From assembly GCA_944349595.1 (NCBI GenBank), contig CALVNF010000001.1, positions 124,001-188,000 of the forward strand: a stretch of DNA of 64,000 nucleotides, written 5' to 3'. The translations under genes and the position numbers were made by a program. Under the pieces are notes generated by a model. The model was given only the letters and a program-made list of their open reading frames with translations, did not search any database and was not told the origin of the DNA. The stretch's first letter is position 1; every line of letters begins with the position of its first letter. Below are positions 55,154 to 63,998 of the stretch, piece after piece. This DNA is from an uncultured Bacilli bacterium (lineage in GTDB: Bacteria > Bacillota_I > Bacilli_A > RFN20 > CAG-826).

Positions 55154-56962
55154 TTATTCCATCTTTGATTGAATATCATTAATTCGTTTAAATAAACCAT
55201 CTTGATTTATAAGTTGTTGATAATTTCCAATTTCTGAAATTGTATTATTTTCAAGTACAATTATTACATCTGCATCTTTTGCCGTTGCAACTCGATGAGT
55301 AATAATAAAAGTAGTAGTATCTTTCATTCTAGCTTTTAATTGAGATCTAATTTTTATATCAGTTTCAGTATCAACAGCTGATAGTGAATCGTCAAAAATA
55401 AGAATTGGAGTTTTATTAACAAGTGATCTTGCAATTGCAACACGTTGTTTTTGTCCACCTGATAAAGAAACGCCTTTTTCTCCAACTTGTGTGTGATATC
55501 CTTTTTCTAAAGCTAAAATATTTTCATGAATTGCAGCGATTTTTGTTGCATTTATAACTTCTTCTTTTGATAATCTTTCATTTGTTATTTTAATATTTGA
55601 TATAACACTTTTTGAAAATAAGAATGGTTCTTGTAAAACAAGCGAGATATTTTGTCTTAAATATTTTTTCGATATATCTTTAATATTTATTCCATCAATT
55701 AAAATCTCACCAGAAGTTAAATCATATAATCTAGTTAATAATAACACTAAAGTTGATTTACCAGAGCCAGTTTTTCCCATAATTGCAACTGTTTGCCCCT
55801 TTTTAACTTTAAATGAGATATTTGATAAAGTATTTTTTTTATCGTCGTCAAATTTAAATGAAACATTTCTAAATTCAATATTTCCAGTTATTTTTGGTTT
55901 TAATCCAGTTTCAATATCTTCAATTGGTTGATTTATAATTAAATGAATTCTATCAAGTGCTGCTAAAACTCGAGCAAAATTACTCAAGGTTGTTGCAACA
56001 TCTCGAATTGGCCAAACAATCATTGAAACATAACTTGTTGAAACAATTACGGTTGCATAAGTAATTTCGCCACTTACACATAAAATAATACTTACAATTG
56101 TTGCAATTGTAATTTGAGAAAATACCATAATATCGCTTGATGAGAAAAAGAAAGATGACATTTTTCTCCAAGAAATGTATTTATTTCTATAATCTTTTAA
56201 GTATTTTTCAAAATCATCAATTTCATATTTTTCATTATTAAATGCTTTTACAATTCTTACACTTGCTAAATTTTCTTCAATTTTAGCTGTCATTAAACCT
56301 TCTGAATCATCAGTTAATCGATATCTTTTTCTTACAATTTTTATTAAGAAGAAAGAATAGATAAATAATATTGGTAGTACACAAATACTCATTAATGCAA
56401 CTTTATAAGAAATAGTTGCTAAAATTGTAAATGCAAATATTAATGTGAATAGTGTATAAAATATTGTGTGCATATCACCAATTAAAAAACGTCTCAAAGT
56501 TTCTTCATCTCTGGTACAAGTTTGAATAATATCGCCGTTTTTCAATGATTTTATGTAGTTATATGGTAATCTTTCAACGTGATTAAATAGCATTAATTGT
56601 GTCTTTTTTGAAATTGAAGTCATAATAAATGATCTCAAATACATTCTTGAAATATTAAATAATGCCATAGCTAATGCAATTCCAACGATTATGATTGAAA
56701 ATATCCATAAATTATTTTTTAAAAAATCAAATCCCCCAAATAAATTTGTAAAAAATATACTTAATGGATCTTTAACAACTAAAAAATATTCACTAGCAGT
56801 TGGTTGTTGTAATATGTCTAGCAATATTTTTGTCATAAATGTTGACATTGTTGAAAAAAATACTGAACCTAATAATAAAATAAGATAAAAAGCATATTTT
56901 AAATAATTACCTTTTAATATTGTATTTATTGTGGATAAGTAAATGTGCTTTTCTTTCTTCAT
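55154..56962 (-). CDS. ABC exporter half-transporter, degenerate-site partner
   Basis: 602 residues. Six-helix domain then ATPase with Walker A 'GKTGSGKST', signature 'VSLSGGQKQRVAIARS', Walker B 'PILIFDDSLSAVD' where Asp replaces the catalytic Glu, and H-loop 'FIITHRVAT'. In heterodimeric exporters one of the two sites carries exactly this substitution, so this subunit supplies the non-hydrolysing site. First gene of the minus-strand unit; promoter TTGAAA-16-TAAAAT ends 9 nt before the ATG and no Shine-Dalgarno is present. Confidence 0.9.
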   Translation of the reverse strand: MKKEKHIYLSTINTILKGNYLKYAFYLILLLGSVFFSTMSTFMTKILLDILQQPTASEYFLVVKDPLSIFFTNLFGGFDFLKNNLWIFSIIIVGIALAMALFNISRMYLRSFIMTSISKKTQLMLFNHVERLPYNYIKSLKNGDIIQTCTRDEETLRRFLIGDMHTIFYTLFTLIFAFTILATISYKVALMSICVLPILFIYSFFLIKIVRKRYRLTDDSEGLMTAKIEENLASVRIVKAFNNEKYEIDDFEKYLKDYRNKYISWRKMSSFFFSSSDIMVFSQITIATIVSIILCVSGEITYATVIVSTSYVSMIVWPIRDVATTLSNFARVLAALDRIHLIINQPIEDIETGLKPKITGNIEFRNVSFKFDDDKKNTLSNISFKVKKGQTVAIMGKTGSGKSTLVLLLTRLYDLTSGEILIDGINIKDISKKYLRQNISLVLQEPFLFSKSVISNIKITNERLSKEEVINATKIAAIHENILALEKGYHTQVGEKGVSLSGGQKQRVAIARSLVNKTPILIFDDSLSAVDTETDIKIRSQLKARMKDTTTFIITHRVATAKDADVIIVLENNTISEIGNYQQLINQDGLFKRINDIQSKME

Positions 56963-56966
56963 ATGT

Positions 56967-56999
56967 TTAATATTTTAATTTAAAATATTAATTTTTCAA
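56967..56999 (-). promoter_or_regulatory. 25-bp perfect palindrome over the ABC exporter promoter
   Basis: Twelve-bp arms around one base at 56967-56991 (TTAATATTTTAA, T, TTAAAATATTAA). The minus-strand -10 TAAAAT (56972-56977) lies inside it and the -35 TTGAAA (56994-56999) just outside, so a bound regulator would block initiation. Confidence 0.6.
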
Positions 57000-57037
57000 T
57001 GTGGGGATAATTTATTTTTATTATTAAGTATTTTAAA

Positions 57038-57056
57038 ATGTTAAAATATTTAACAT
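57038..57056 (+). promoter_or_regulatory. 19-bp palindrome at the start of the flippase-like gene
   Basis: ATGTTAAA-ATA-TTTAACAT, perfect arms. It contains the likely -10 TAAAAT (57042-57047) and the first two bases of the ATG at 57055. No Shine-Dalgarno. It sits in the divergent promoter region opposite the ABC exporter unit. Confidence 0.5.
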
Positions 57057-58656
57057 GAATAAAGAAAAAAAGAATTTAGATCAAATTCAAAATAAAAAAA
57101 GTGGTAAAGGTAATTCTTCAAAAATTACTTTAAAGTCTTTTGAAAAACAAAATGCTAACCTTAAAGAAGAGGATATAAATTTAAAAAATGATTCAATTCT
57201 TGATCAAAATGAAATAATAAATGAAGAAACTGAGATAAATAAAAAAGAAGAAAATAAAATTGAACAACCTCAAAAAAAGAAAAAGAGTTTTAAATTAGGA
57301 AAATATGCAATTTATGTTGGAATTATTTTGGCTCTTACAATTGTTGCCTTATATTTTTCTTTAGCTAATAATTTTGATGATGTTATTAACTCATTTATCA
57401 ACTTAAAATATGATTACTTTGTTTATGGAGTGTTATGTTTTGTTGGAATTTTTATAATAAATTCATTGATTTTGTATTTATTTGCAAGACGTTACAAGAA
57501 AAGATATTATTTCAATCAAGGCATGGCAAATGATGCCATTGGATTTTTTTATAATTCAATTACTCCAGCTCAAACTGGTGGTCAAATTATGCAAGCTTAT
57601 ACATATAAAAAACAAGGAATTCCAATTTCAAATGCAATTTCTTGTTTGGTTATGAATTTTATTGTTTATCAAGCGGTTTTAATTTTATTTGCAACTTTTT
57701 CAATTATTTATACAAGTGTTGATCCTGATTTACAATTTATTTACACAGCCCCAGCTTTTAGTATTGGAATTGGAGAAAATTCGATTTCATTTCCACTGGT
57801 AATTTTAATTGTTTTAGGATTTATTGTTGAATTTTTCTCAGTTGGGATTGTTGTTATAATGGCCTATTGGAAAGGATTTCATAATTTAATTTTAAATAAA
57901 GGCGTTAATTTTTTACATCGTATTCATATTATAAAAGATCCAGAACGTTCAAGAAGAAAATTATCAGTTCAAGTTGATTCATTTAAAATTGAATTAAAAA
58001 ATTTATTCGCAAATCCTAGATTTTTAATTCTTATAATTATATTAAATTTTGCAAGTTTAGCTTTAAGATATGTTATGCCTTATTTTTTAAATATTGCTGT
58101 TATTGGTGATGTTGTGGCAGAAAATGTCAGTTATAATTATGATATATTTGATACAATTACTTTAACTAGTATTCATAAATTAATTACAGAATTAATCCCA
58201 ATTCCAGGTGGAGCTGGAATTAGTGAATATTTTTATTATCAATTTTTTATTAGTGGTTATCAAGTAACGGGCAATGGCGATATGGTTCCAGGAATGTTAT
58301 CAACTGCTCAAATTTTATGGAGAACAATTACTTTCCATATTCCTCTTTTAATTTCAGGGATTATTAGTGCCTTTTATAGAGGTAGTCCTAGTAAAGATGA
58401 AGTTGAAAATGTTGAAAATAATTCTGTCACATATCTTACGCTTCAAATTCAAACAATTGATGAAAGAAAATTAACTTATAACACGTTATATCAAACTAGA
58501 TTAATTACAAAAGTTAAGAAAAAAGTATCTAGTTTTAGTAAAAATAAATCAAATAAAAATAAAAATTCTTCATCAAATAAAACTAAAATTAATGATAATA
58601 TTGATAATAAAGAATCAAATGATTTAAGTAATAATAATGAAAAGGAGAATAAGTGA
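57055..58656 (+). CDS. Lysylphosphatidylglycerol-synthase-like transmembrane protein (flippase-type)
   Basis: 533 residues. A charged Lys/Glu/Asn N-terminus (1-75) precedes about eight membrane helices with the family signature 'LIPIPGGAGISEYFYYQFF' near residue 380 and 'SITPAQTGGQIMQAYTYKKQG' earlier. This TM domain, without the MprF synthetase domain, is usually found next to lipid glycosyltransferases and is thought to move lipids across the membrane. A second basic, low-complexity C-terminal tail (about 480-533). The TGA stop lies just before the glycosyltransferase GTG start. Likely handles the glycolipid made by the next gene product. Confidence 0.8.
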   Translation: MNKEKKNLDQIQNKKSGKGNSSKITLKSFEKQNANLKEEDINLKNDSILDQNEIINEETEINKKEENKIEQPQKKKKSFKLGKYAIYVGIILALTIVALYFSLANNFDDVINSFINLKYDYFVYGVLCFVGIFIINSLILYLFARRYKKRYYFNQGMANDAIGFFYNSITPAQTGGQIMQAYTYKKQGIPISNAISCLVMNFIVYQAVLILFATFSIIYTSVDPDLQFIYTAPAFSIGIGENSISFPLVILIVLGFIVEFFSVGIVVIMAYWKGFHNLILNKGVNFLHRIHIIKDPERSRRKLSVQVDSFKIELKNLFANPRFLILIIILNFASLALRYVMPYFLNIAVIGDVVAENVSYNYDIFDTITLTSIHKLITELIPIPGGAGISEYFYYQFFISGYQVTGNGDMVPGMLSTAQILWRTITFHIPLLISGIISAFYRGSPSKDEVENVENNSVTYLTLQIQTIDERKLTYNTLYQTRLITKVKKKVSSFSKNKSNKNKNSSSNKTKINDNIDNKESNDLSNNNEKENK

Positions 58657-58657
58657 T

Positions 58658-59833
58658 GTGAATATTGCAATATTTTCCGATACTTTTCCACCTGAAATTA
58701 ATGGTGTTTCAACCAGTGTTTCAATGTTATATAGAGTTTTAAAAGAACATGGTCATAATGTTTTTGTAATTACAACAAATCCTTATACTAAACATTTAAT
58801 GCAAGAAGGGGATATTTTTAGAGTCCCAGGAATTAAGTTAAAAAAATTTTATGGCTATATTTTTGCAAGAGCATATTCTAGAAAAGTTGTTAAATTTTTA
58901 AAAGATCAAAAGATTGATTTAGTTCATATCAATCATGACTTTTCAATTGGTCAATTTGGCTGGATTGTTCAAAAACAATTAAAATGTGCAAGTGTTTATA
59001 CATATCATACAATGTATGAAGATTATACATATTATGCCACAAGAGGTAAAATTGATCGTTTTGCAAAATGGTTTGTAAGAGATTATTTTAGAAATATTTC
59101 AAATAGATGTGATGAATTAATTGTTCCAAGTTATAAGTGTAAAGATTATGCCAGAAGAATTGGCATAAATAAATATATTAATGTAATTCCAACAGGGATT
59201 GATTTAGATATGTTTTTAAATTTTAAATTAGATATTAATAAGAAAAACGAATATCTTAAATCAATAAATGTTCCGACTGATTCAAAAATTGTTTTATATC
59301 TTGGAAGATTAGCAGAAGAAAAAAATATTGAGGTTTTGCTAGATCATTTTAAGGATTTTTTAAATTATTCTAAAAGAGATGATGTTTATTTTATATTAGT
59401 TGGAGATGGTCCATTAAGAAAAAAATATGAAAAACATGCCTCTGATCTTGGAATTAGTAATAAGGTAAGATTTGTTGGAAAAGTTTTATATGAAGACAGC
59501 CCATTTTATTATTCTTTAGGTGATGTTTTTGTATCAGCTAGTGTTAGTGAAACCCAAGGTCTTACATTTTTAGAAGCGACGGCTAGTAAAAAAATATTAT
59601 TAGTTAAATCAGATATTAATTTATTTGAACTTATTCAAAATGGCTATAATGGGTACTTTTATGAAAATAGTGAAGAATTTTGTGAAAAATTAGGGAAAAT
59701 TTTAAATTTTACTACGACTTACTATAGTGAGGTGGTATTTAATGCTTTAGAGTCATTAAATAAATGGGGATTAGAAACGTTCTATAGGAAAGTCGAGGTG
59801 GTTTATAATAAAGCAATTAAAAAAGTCTGGTGA
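58658..59833 (+). CDS. GT4 glycosyltransferase, monoglucosyl-diacylglycerol synthase-like
   Basis: 391 residues from the GTG at 58658, which has AAGGAG about 10 nt upstream; an in-frame ATG at 58637 lies upstream of that RBS and is rejected. N-terminal 'NIAIFSDTFPPEINGVSTSV' and 'YTYHTMYEDY', mid 'VPTGIDLDMF', and donor-site 'VLYLGRLAEEKNIE' with 'VFVSASVSETQGLTFLEAT' (the E-x7-E region of GT4). Matches 1,2-diacylglycerol 3-glucosyltransferases of Firmicutes and mollicutes, making membrane glycolipid or the lipoteichoic acid anchor. Coupled to the upstream flippase-like gene. Confidence 0.86.
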   Translation: MNIAIFSDTFPPEINGVSTSVSMLYRVLKEHGHNVFVITTNPYTKHLMQEGDIFRVPGIKLKKFYGYIFARAYSRKVVKFLKDQKIDLVHINHDFSIGQFGWIVQKQLKCASVYTYHTMYEDYTYYATRGKIDRFAKWFVRDYFRNISNRCDELIVPSYKCKDYARRIGINKYINVIPTGIDLDMFLNFKLDINKKNEYLKSINVPTDSKIVLYLGRLAEEKNIEVLLDHFKDFLNYSKRDDVYFILVGDGPLRKKYEKHASDLGISNKVRFVGKVLYEDSPFYYSLGDVFVSASVSETQGLTFLEATASKKILLVKSDINLFELIQNGYNGYFYENSEEFCEKLGKILNFTTTYYSEVVFNALESLNKWGLETFYRKVEVVYNKAIKKVW

Positions 59834-59867
59834 TCTAATTAAAGCAAAAAGCTATTTAAAAAAATTA

Positions 59868-60248
59868 TTGGCAAGAGGAAGTGTTCATTCTGATTATGCT
59901 TTCTTTAAACTTAATGAAAGATTTGATTATAATACTAGTCAAATTGTAATAAAGTCATTTAAAAATAAAAATTATTTTAATGATGATTTATATTTATCAA
60001 AATTATTATCTCTTTGTCAAAAAAGACATTATGGAATTTATCGATTTAATAAAATGTTAAAAGATAAACATATTAAGGAGGGATATGATTTATATACTTA
60101 TAGCATGGAAAAAGAAGTAATTGATGATATTATTCCAATTCTTTTTACAAAGTATAAAAAATATGAATATGATAAGAAATATTCAAAAATTTATAATAAA
60201 TTAATATATAATGGGTTTACAAAAGTAAATATTTTAAAAGTTTTATGA
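59868..60248 (+). CDS. recX: RecX-like regulatory protein, start uncertain
   Basis: 126 residues from TTG 59868. The RecX three-helix repeats are visible: 'NKNYFNDDLYLSKLLSLCQKRHYGIYRFNKMLKDKHI' matches the 'gyinDe-yA---v-----k-G--ri---L--kgi' core, and 'NKLIYNGFTKVNILKVL' the final helix. The frame is open upstream to 59775 and encodes 'AKSYLKKLLARG', the normal RecX start region, but has no ATG, GTG or TTG before 59868. Initiation at ATT 59838 or ATA 59808 (behind GAGGTGG), overlapping the glycosyltransferase end, is possible. RecX modulates RecA filaments. Confidence 0.78.
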   Translation: MARGSVHSDYAFFKLNERFDYNTSQIVIKSFKNKNYFNDDLYLSKLLSLCQKRHYGIYRFNKMLKDKHIKEGYDLYTYSMEKEVIDDIIPILFTKYKKYEYDKKYSKIYNKLIYNGFTKVNILKVL

Positions 60249-60281
60249 TATTATTTTATTGATAATAAAAGCGAGGTTATT

Positions 60282-61220
60282 ATGATTAAAGATTTTGTTG
60301 ATGGTGATATTTTAGAAAGAAATGAATTTTTAGTAATTAGTTGTACACTTCAAACAACTGTAAGTGGTAGTAAATATTTATCAGTTATTTTACAAGACAA
60401 AACTGGTAAGATTGAAGCTAAAAAATGGACAGTTGAAAACCAAGATTTAGACACATTAAAAGAAGGAAATATTGTATCAATAAACGGTGAAATTAATAAA
60501 TATAAAGGCGTTTTACAAGCAAAAATACAAGATTGTTTTTTAGTTTTACCTCAAAACGCTAATTTAGAAGATTTTATTCCTCAATCTAATTATTCAAAAT
60601 TAGAATTAGAAAAAGAATTTAATAGATTATTAGAAACGATTAAAGATATGGATTATTATTTAATAGTTTCCAAAATTTATGAAGATTATCATGACAAACT
60701 TTTCTTTTTCCCAGCCGCCGTTAGAAATCATCACAATTACGAAAGAGGATTAATGACACATACAATTTCAATGGCTCAAATTTCTGAATTTTTATGTGAT
60801 CATTATAAAAATCTAAATCATGATTTGTTATTAGCGGGCGCTTTATTACATGATTTAGGTAAAATTATTGAATTTAATGGTCCAATATTGACAAAATATA
60901 CTGATGAAGGAAAACTTTTAGGACATATTTCAATTGGATTTTCTATTGTTAGACAATATGCAGAAAAATTAAATATAAATAAAGATAAAGCTACTTTATT
61001 AGAACACATGATTTTGTCTCATCATGGCAAGTTAGAATTTGGATCTCCAATCTTACCAATGACAAAAGAAGCATTATTATTATCAATGATTGATGATATG
61101 GATGCTAAAATGGAATTGTGTACAGAAGTATTAAAAACCGTTGAAAAAGGCGAATATTCCAGTAGAATTTTCGCCCTTGATGATCGAATTTTATTTAATC
61201 CAAAAGATGATAAAGATTAA
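60282..61220 (+). CDS. yhaM: 3'-5' exoribonuclease YhaM family (OB + HD domain)
   Basis: 312 residues. N-terminal OB-fold (about 1-95, 'DKTGKIEAKKW', 'VVSINGEINKYKGVLQAKI'-type strands) and an HD domain with 'HHNYERGLMTHTISM', 'AGALLHDLGKI' (the HD pair), 'LEHMILSHHGKLEFGSP' and 'DDMDAKM'. Length and motif order match Bacillus YhaM. It degrades RNA 3' to 5' and participates in mRNA turnover. RBS GCGAGG. The stop overlaps the stop of the convergent HIT gene. Confidence 0.93.
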   Translation: MIKDFVDGDILERNEFLVISCTLQTTVSGSKYLSVILQDKTGKIEAKKWTVENQDLDTLKEGNIVSINGEINKYKGVLQAKIQDCFLVLPQNANLEDFIPQSNYSKLELEKEFNRLLETIKDMDYYLIVSKIYEDYHDKLFFFPAAVRNHHNYERGLMTHTISMAQISEFLCDHYKNLNHDLLLAGALLHDLGKIIEFNGPILTKYTDEGKLLGHISIGFSIVRQYAEKLNINKDKATLLEHMILSHHGKLEFGSPILPMTKEALLLSMIDDMDAKMELCTEVLKTVEKGEYSSRIFALDDRILFNPKDDKD

Positions 61221-61648
61221 TCTTTATTGTGATCTAAATTTTCTTTAATTTGATTTGCAATTGCTGGTAAATTAAGTGATTTTAATTCATCATTCTTTTT
61301 GAATTCTAATCTAAATCCATCGCTTGCAATATATCGTGGAATAACATGGACATGAAAGTGCATAACACTTTGTCCTGCAGCCTCATAACAATTAGTTAAG
61401 ATATTGACACCTTTGGCTTTAAAATCTTTTATAAAGATTTGGCCAATTCTTTGAGCAACAATCATAACTCTTGAAACAATATCGTGAGGTGTAGAAAGAA
61501 AGTTATCATAATGTTTTTTTGGAATAACTAATGTGTGACCTTTTGTTACTTGTGATGTGTCTAAAAATGCCATTACATAATCATCTTCATAAACAATAGA
61601 AGATGGAATGATGTGGTTTGCAATTTTACAAAAAATACAATTATCCAT
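61217..61648 (-). CDS. HIT family nucleotide-binding protein
   Basis: 143 residues from the ATG at 61648 (AGGAGG 5 nt upstream); the longer in-frame start at 61666 precedes the RBS. 'CIFCKI' (C4, C7) supplies zinc ligands with H46, and the HIT triad 'HFHVH' has H97, H99 and H101. It hydrolyses nucleoside phosphoramidates or related mononucleotides, as in Hit/HinT proteins. Convergent with yhaM, with a 4-bp overlap at the stops. Confidence 0.93.
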   Translation of the reverse strand: MDNCIFCKIANHIIPSSIVYEDDYVMAFLDTSQVTKGHTLVIPKKHYDNFLSTPHDIVSRVMIVAQRIGQIFIKDFKAKGVNILTNCYEAAGQSVMHFHVHVIPRYIASDGFRLEFKKNDELKSLNLPAIANQIKENLDHNKD

Positions 61649-61673
61649 AAATCCTCCTAATTTCAAAAATAAA

Positions 61674-61691
61674 AGGCAGTTTTCACTGCCT
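61674..61691 (-). terminator. Rho-independent terminator of the large lipoprotein gene
   Basis: On the minus strand AGGCAGT-GAAA-ACTGCCT followed by TTTTATTTTT; lies between the lipoprotein stop and the HIT RBS. Confidence 0.92.
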
Positions 61692-61720
61692 ATATTTTAA
61701 CACAATTTTATATTGTTGTA

Positions 61721-63517
61721 TTAATTGTCCTCAAATAAATCTGGATATGTTGTTTTGAAATAACTTAAGATTGAATCGTCGTTATAAACCAAATCAGCAT
61801 TTTCTAAGAAATATTCAAGAGCGTTCGTTTGATTTGTTGTATTATTAGCTAAAATATTACAAATTTCATATGCAACATTTTCAGCTTTTAATCCACCATC
61901 GTTTTCAAGGTTTGTGTAGCTACCTTCAATATCAGCTGTAGAAAGTCTTGTTGTAGAAGCAGCTTCTTTAACTTGGACTATATAATAAGTACCGCTATTA
62001 TAATATAAGAAAGGATAAGCTTCGCCTTGTGGTAATGTTTTTGGTAATAAATAGAAGAAATCTTCATCACCAATTGTTGTTTTATAAACATAATTGTTAC
62101 CATTTTCTTCAATTAAACCATTAGCAACTTGTATGTTCCATAATCTGTCACCATAATCGGCAATACCAGATAATGAAGAGAATGATTCGTTTTTAATTCC
62201 CCAACCATCAGTTGTGTAATCTGATTTTTCAATTTCTTGAATCTTGTCTTCAAAGCCGTTGTAATATGAATGCATATTACTTCCAGAGAAATCAGATTCA
62301 ATAGAAGAATCAGTTAATGCAATATTATCTTTAATCTTATTAAAATCTAAAGCTAAATCTGCATAATCAGTTCCTTGATAAAAAGCAATAACCATTTCTT
62401 CAGGATTTTCTTTTGAAGGAACGGCATATTTTTCAATAAATGAATCTCTTTCATCTTCATTTAATCCTTGGAAGTTAACATATTCTGAACCTTTTAATTC
62501 ATCAATAGCTAATTCTTGATATGTTAAACCAGATGCTTCAAGTAAAGCTTTTTCTTCTTCGCCTAAATTGTAGCCCTTCCATGCATTAGCTAAGATTGAT
62601 AAATCAGCTTTTGAAGGATCAGATGCATTTAAGATATTATTATCAATAAATGTTGTACATAATTTTCTTGCAGCACCAGGATAATTTGTATTATCAGCAA
62701 TTGCTACATATTCAATTTGTCTTGCGTATCTTGTACCTAATGTTTGATATTCATTATTATAAAGATAATCTTCAGTTAAAATATGTTGTTTAACATCAGA
62801 TAAAATTTCTTTTTCAATGTATTCTTTGTAATATCCATAATCATTTTGATTTGGTAATTTATTTGTATTTTGAATATGGATAATGTTTTGATCAGACCAT
62901 GTTAATGTTTCTGGATCAAATAATTTTGTATCAGGTAATAATAAGATAGGTTCATAGAATGAATTTTTACTTGTGAACTCATCCCAAGTAGTGCCACTAG
63001 ATGTTGGATCTAAAGAATATAAGCTTTGATAAACATTTAAAGCAAATAATCTTTCATCAAATAATCCTTCGCTATTTTGATAATTTGTACTTGAAATATT
63101 TTCCCATAATGTATCGGAAATTTCTTGTTGCATTCTATTATAAACTCTTTTAACTCTTGCAATTTCAAGAGTAGAAGCGTTTTGACCATCAGTTCTATTT
63201 TTATCTTGATAAACAGAATATTTATTTACGATTTCATTAAATGAATTAGAACTAACCGCTTTTTCAATTTCTTGATATGTACCAAATGTATAATCAAAGA
63301 TTTTATTAAATACGATATCGACTACAATTGAATTTGCATCAGCAGAATCATGTAAAGCATCATAAATAATCTTTTCCATGTTGTTTTTATCATCTTCGCC
63401 GATGTTAGAAACAAGTTTATTATTATCATAACCATCTGGTGTAGCGATAATTTCGCCACAAGATGTTAATAAAAGTGCACAAGAAGCAATGAGTAATAAT
63501 TTTTTATGCTTGAACAT
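61721..63517 (-). CDS. Large lipoprotein, possibly PrsA/SurA-like foldase
   Basis: 598 residues from the ATG at 63517 (GGAGGAGAA upstream); an earlier ATG at 63556 lies before the RBS. Lipobox 'ALLLTSC' (Cys19 or so). The body is acidic and mostly helical, with 'YLYNNEYQTLGTRYARQIEYVAI', 'YYGYYKEYIEKEIL'-type helices and, near the C-terminus, 'FYLLPKTLPQGEAYPFLYYNSGTYYIVQVKEAAST', reminiscent of the last strands of a parvulin or trigger-factor-type chaperone. No catalytic signature, so the foldase idea is tentative. G+C and codon use look like conserved core genes. Coupled to the next gene upstream by a 14-bp overlap. Confidence 0.68.
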   Translation of the reverse strand: MFKHKKLLLIASCALLLTSCGEIIATPDGYDNNKLVSNIGEDDKNNMEKIIYDALHDSADANSIVVDIVFNKIFDYTFGTYQEIEKAVSSNSFNEIVNKYSVYQDKNRTDGQNASTLEIARVKRVYNRMQQEISDTLWENISSTNYQNSEGLFDERLFALNVYQSLYSLDPTSSGTTWDEFTSKNSFYEPILLLPDTKLFDPETLTWSDQNIIHIQNTNKLPNQNDYGYYKEYIEKEILSDVKQHILTEDYLYNNEYQTLGTRYARQIEYVAIADNTNYPGAARKLCTTFIDNNILNASDPSKADLSILANAWKGYNLGEEEKALLEASGLTYQELAIDELKGSEYVNFQGLNEDERDSFIEKYAVPSKENPEEMVIAFYQGTDYADLALDFNKIKDNIALTDSSIESDFSGSNMHSYYNGFEDKIQEIEKSDYTTDGWGIKNESFSSLSGIADYGDRLWNIQVANGLIEENGNNYVYKTTIGDEDFFYLLPKTLPQGEAYPFLYYNSGTYYIVQVKEAASTTRLSTADIEGSYTNLENDGGLKAENVAYEICNILANNTTNQTNALEYFLENADLVYNDDSILSYFKTTYPDLFEDN

Positions 63518-63998
63518 AATAACATTCTCCTCCTTTTCCAAATAATTCGCCATCACCGTCTAAGTTAGAAGCGTTTCTAAAGTTGACATAGCAAGTCATT
63601 GGAACTAATCTTCTTCTTTCATTAATTTGTCTATTTAACATGTTGTAATAAGTATTCCATGTATCATAGTATTCAATTTCATCATTAATCTTATTACCAA
63701 CTTCGTTAGCAATAATGTATTGATCAATTTTATTTGCGACTGTTTCATTTACAATCTTTGCACCGGATCTTATGAACCAGTATTGATTGATTTTTCTACT
63801 GATTGATGGATCAGCTTGTTTAATATCATCTTCAAGTGTATTAATTCTTTGTTGATAGACAGATCTATCATCAACAAAAGCGTTAACATAAACAACTTTT
63901 CCATTAATTAAACCATTTGCATCTGGCATTTCAGTTGAATAGTACTCTTCAAGAGTTGTATCGTTGATACCTTTTGGATCAAGAGCGCTTCTTTGAAC
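63504..63998 (-). CDS. Unknown protein, C-terminal part (5' end outside window)
   Basis: The frame is open to the window edge, so at least 164 residues belong to a longer gene. The visible part contains 'LDPKGINDTTLEEYYSTEMPD', then a hydrophilic helical stretch ('SVYQQRINTLEDDIKQ', 'RQINERRRLVPMTCYVNF') and a Gly-rich end 'GDGELFGKGGECYYVQA'. The Met at 63929 is internal. The stop lies inside the next gene's start (14-bp overlap). No family recognised; probably functions with the large lipoprotein downstream. Confidence 0.65.
   Translation of the reverse strand, partial: VQRSALDPKGINDTTLEEYYSTEMPDANGLINGKVVYVNAFVDDRSVYQQRINTLEDDIKQADPSISRKINQYWFIRSGAKIVNETVANKIDQYIIANEVGNKINDEIEYYDTWNTYYNMLNRQINERRRLVPMTCYVNFRNASNLDGDGELFGKGGECYYVQA

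Noticed and set aside
58637-58657. ATG start for the GT4 glycosyltransferase
   Set aside because: It lies upstream of the Shine-Dalgarno that serves GTG 58658 and adds residues not found before the conserved NIAIFSDTF start.
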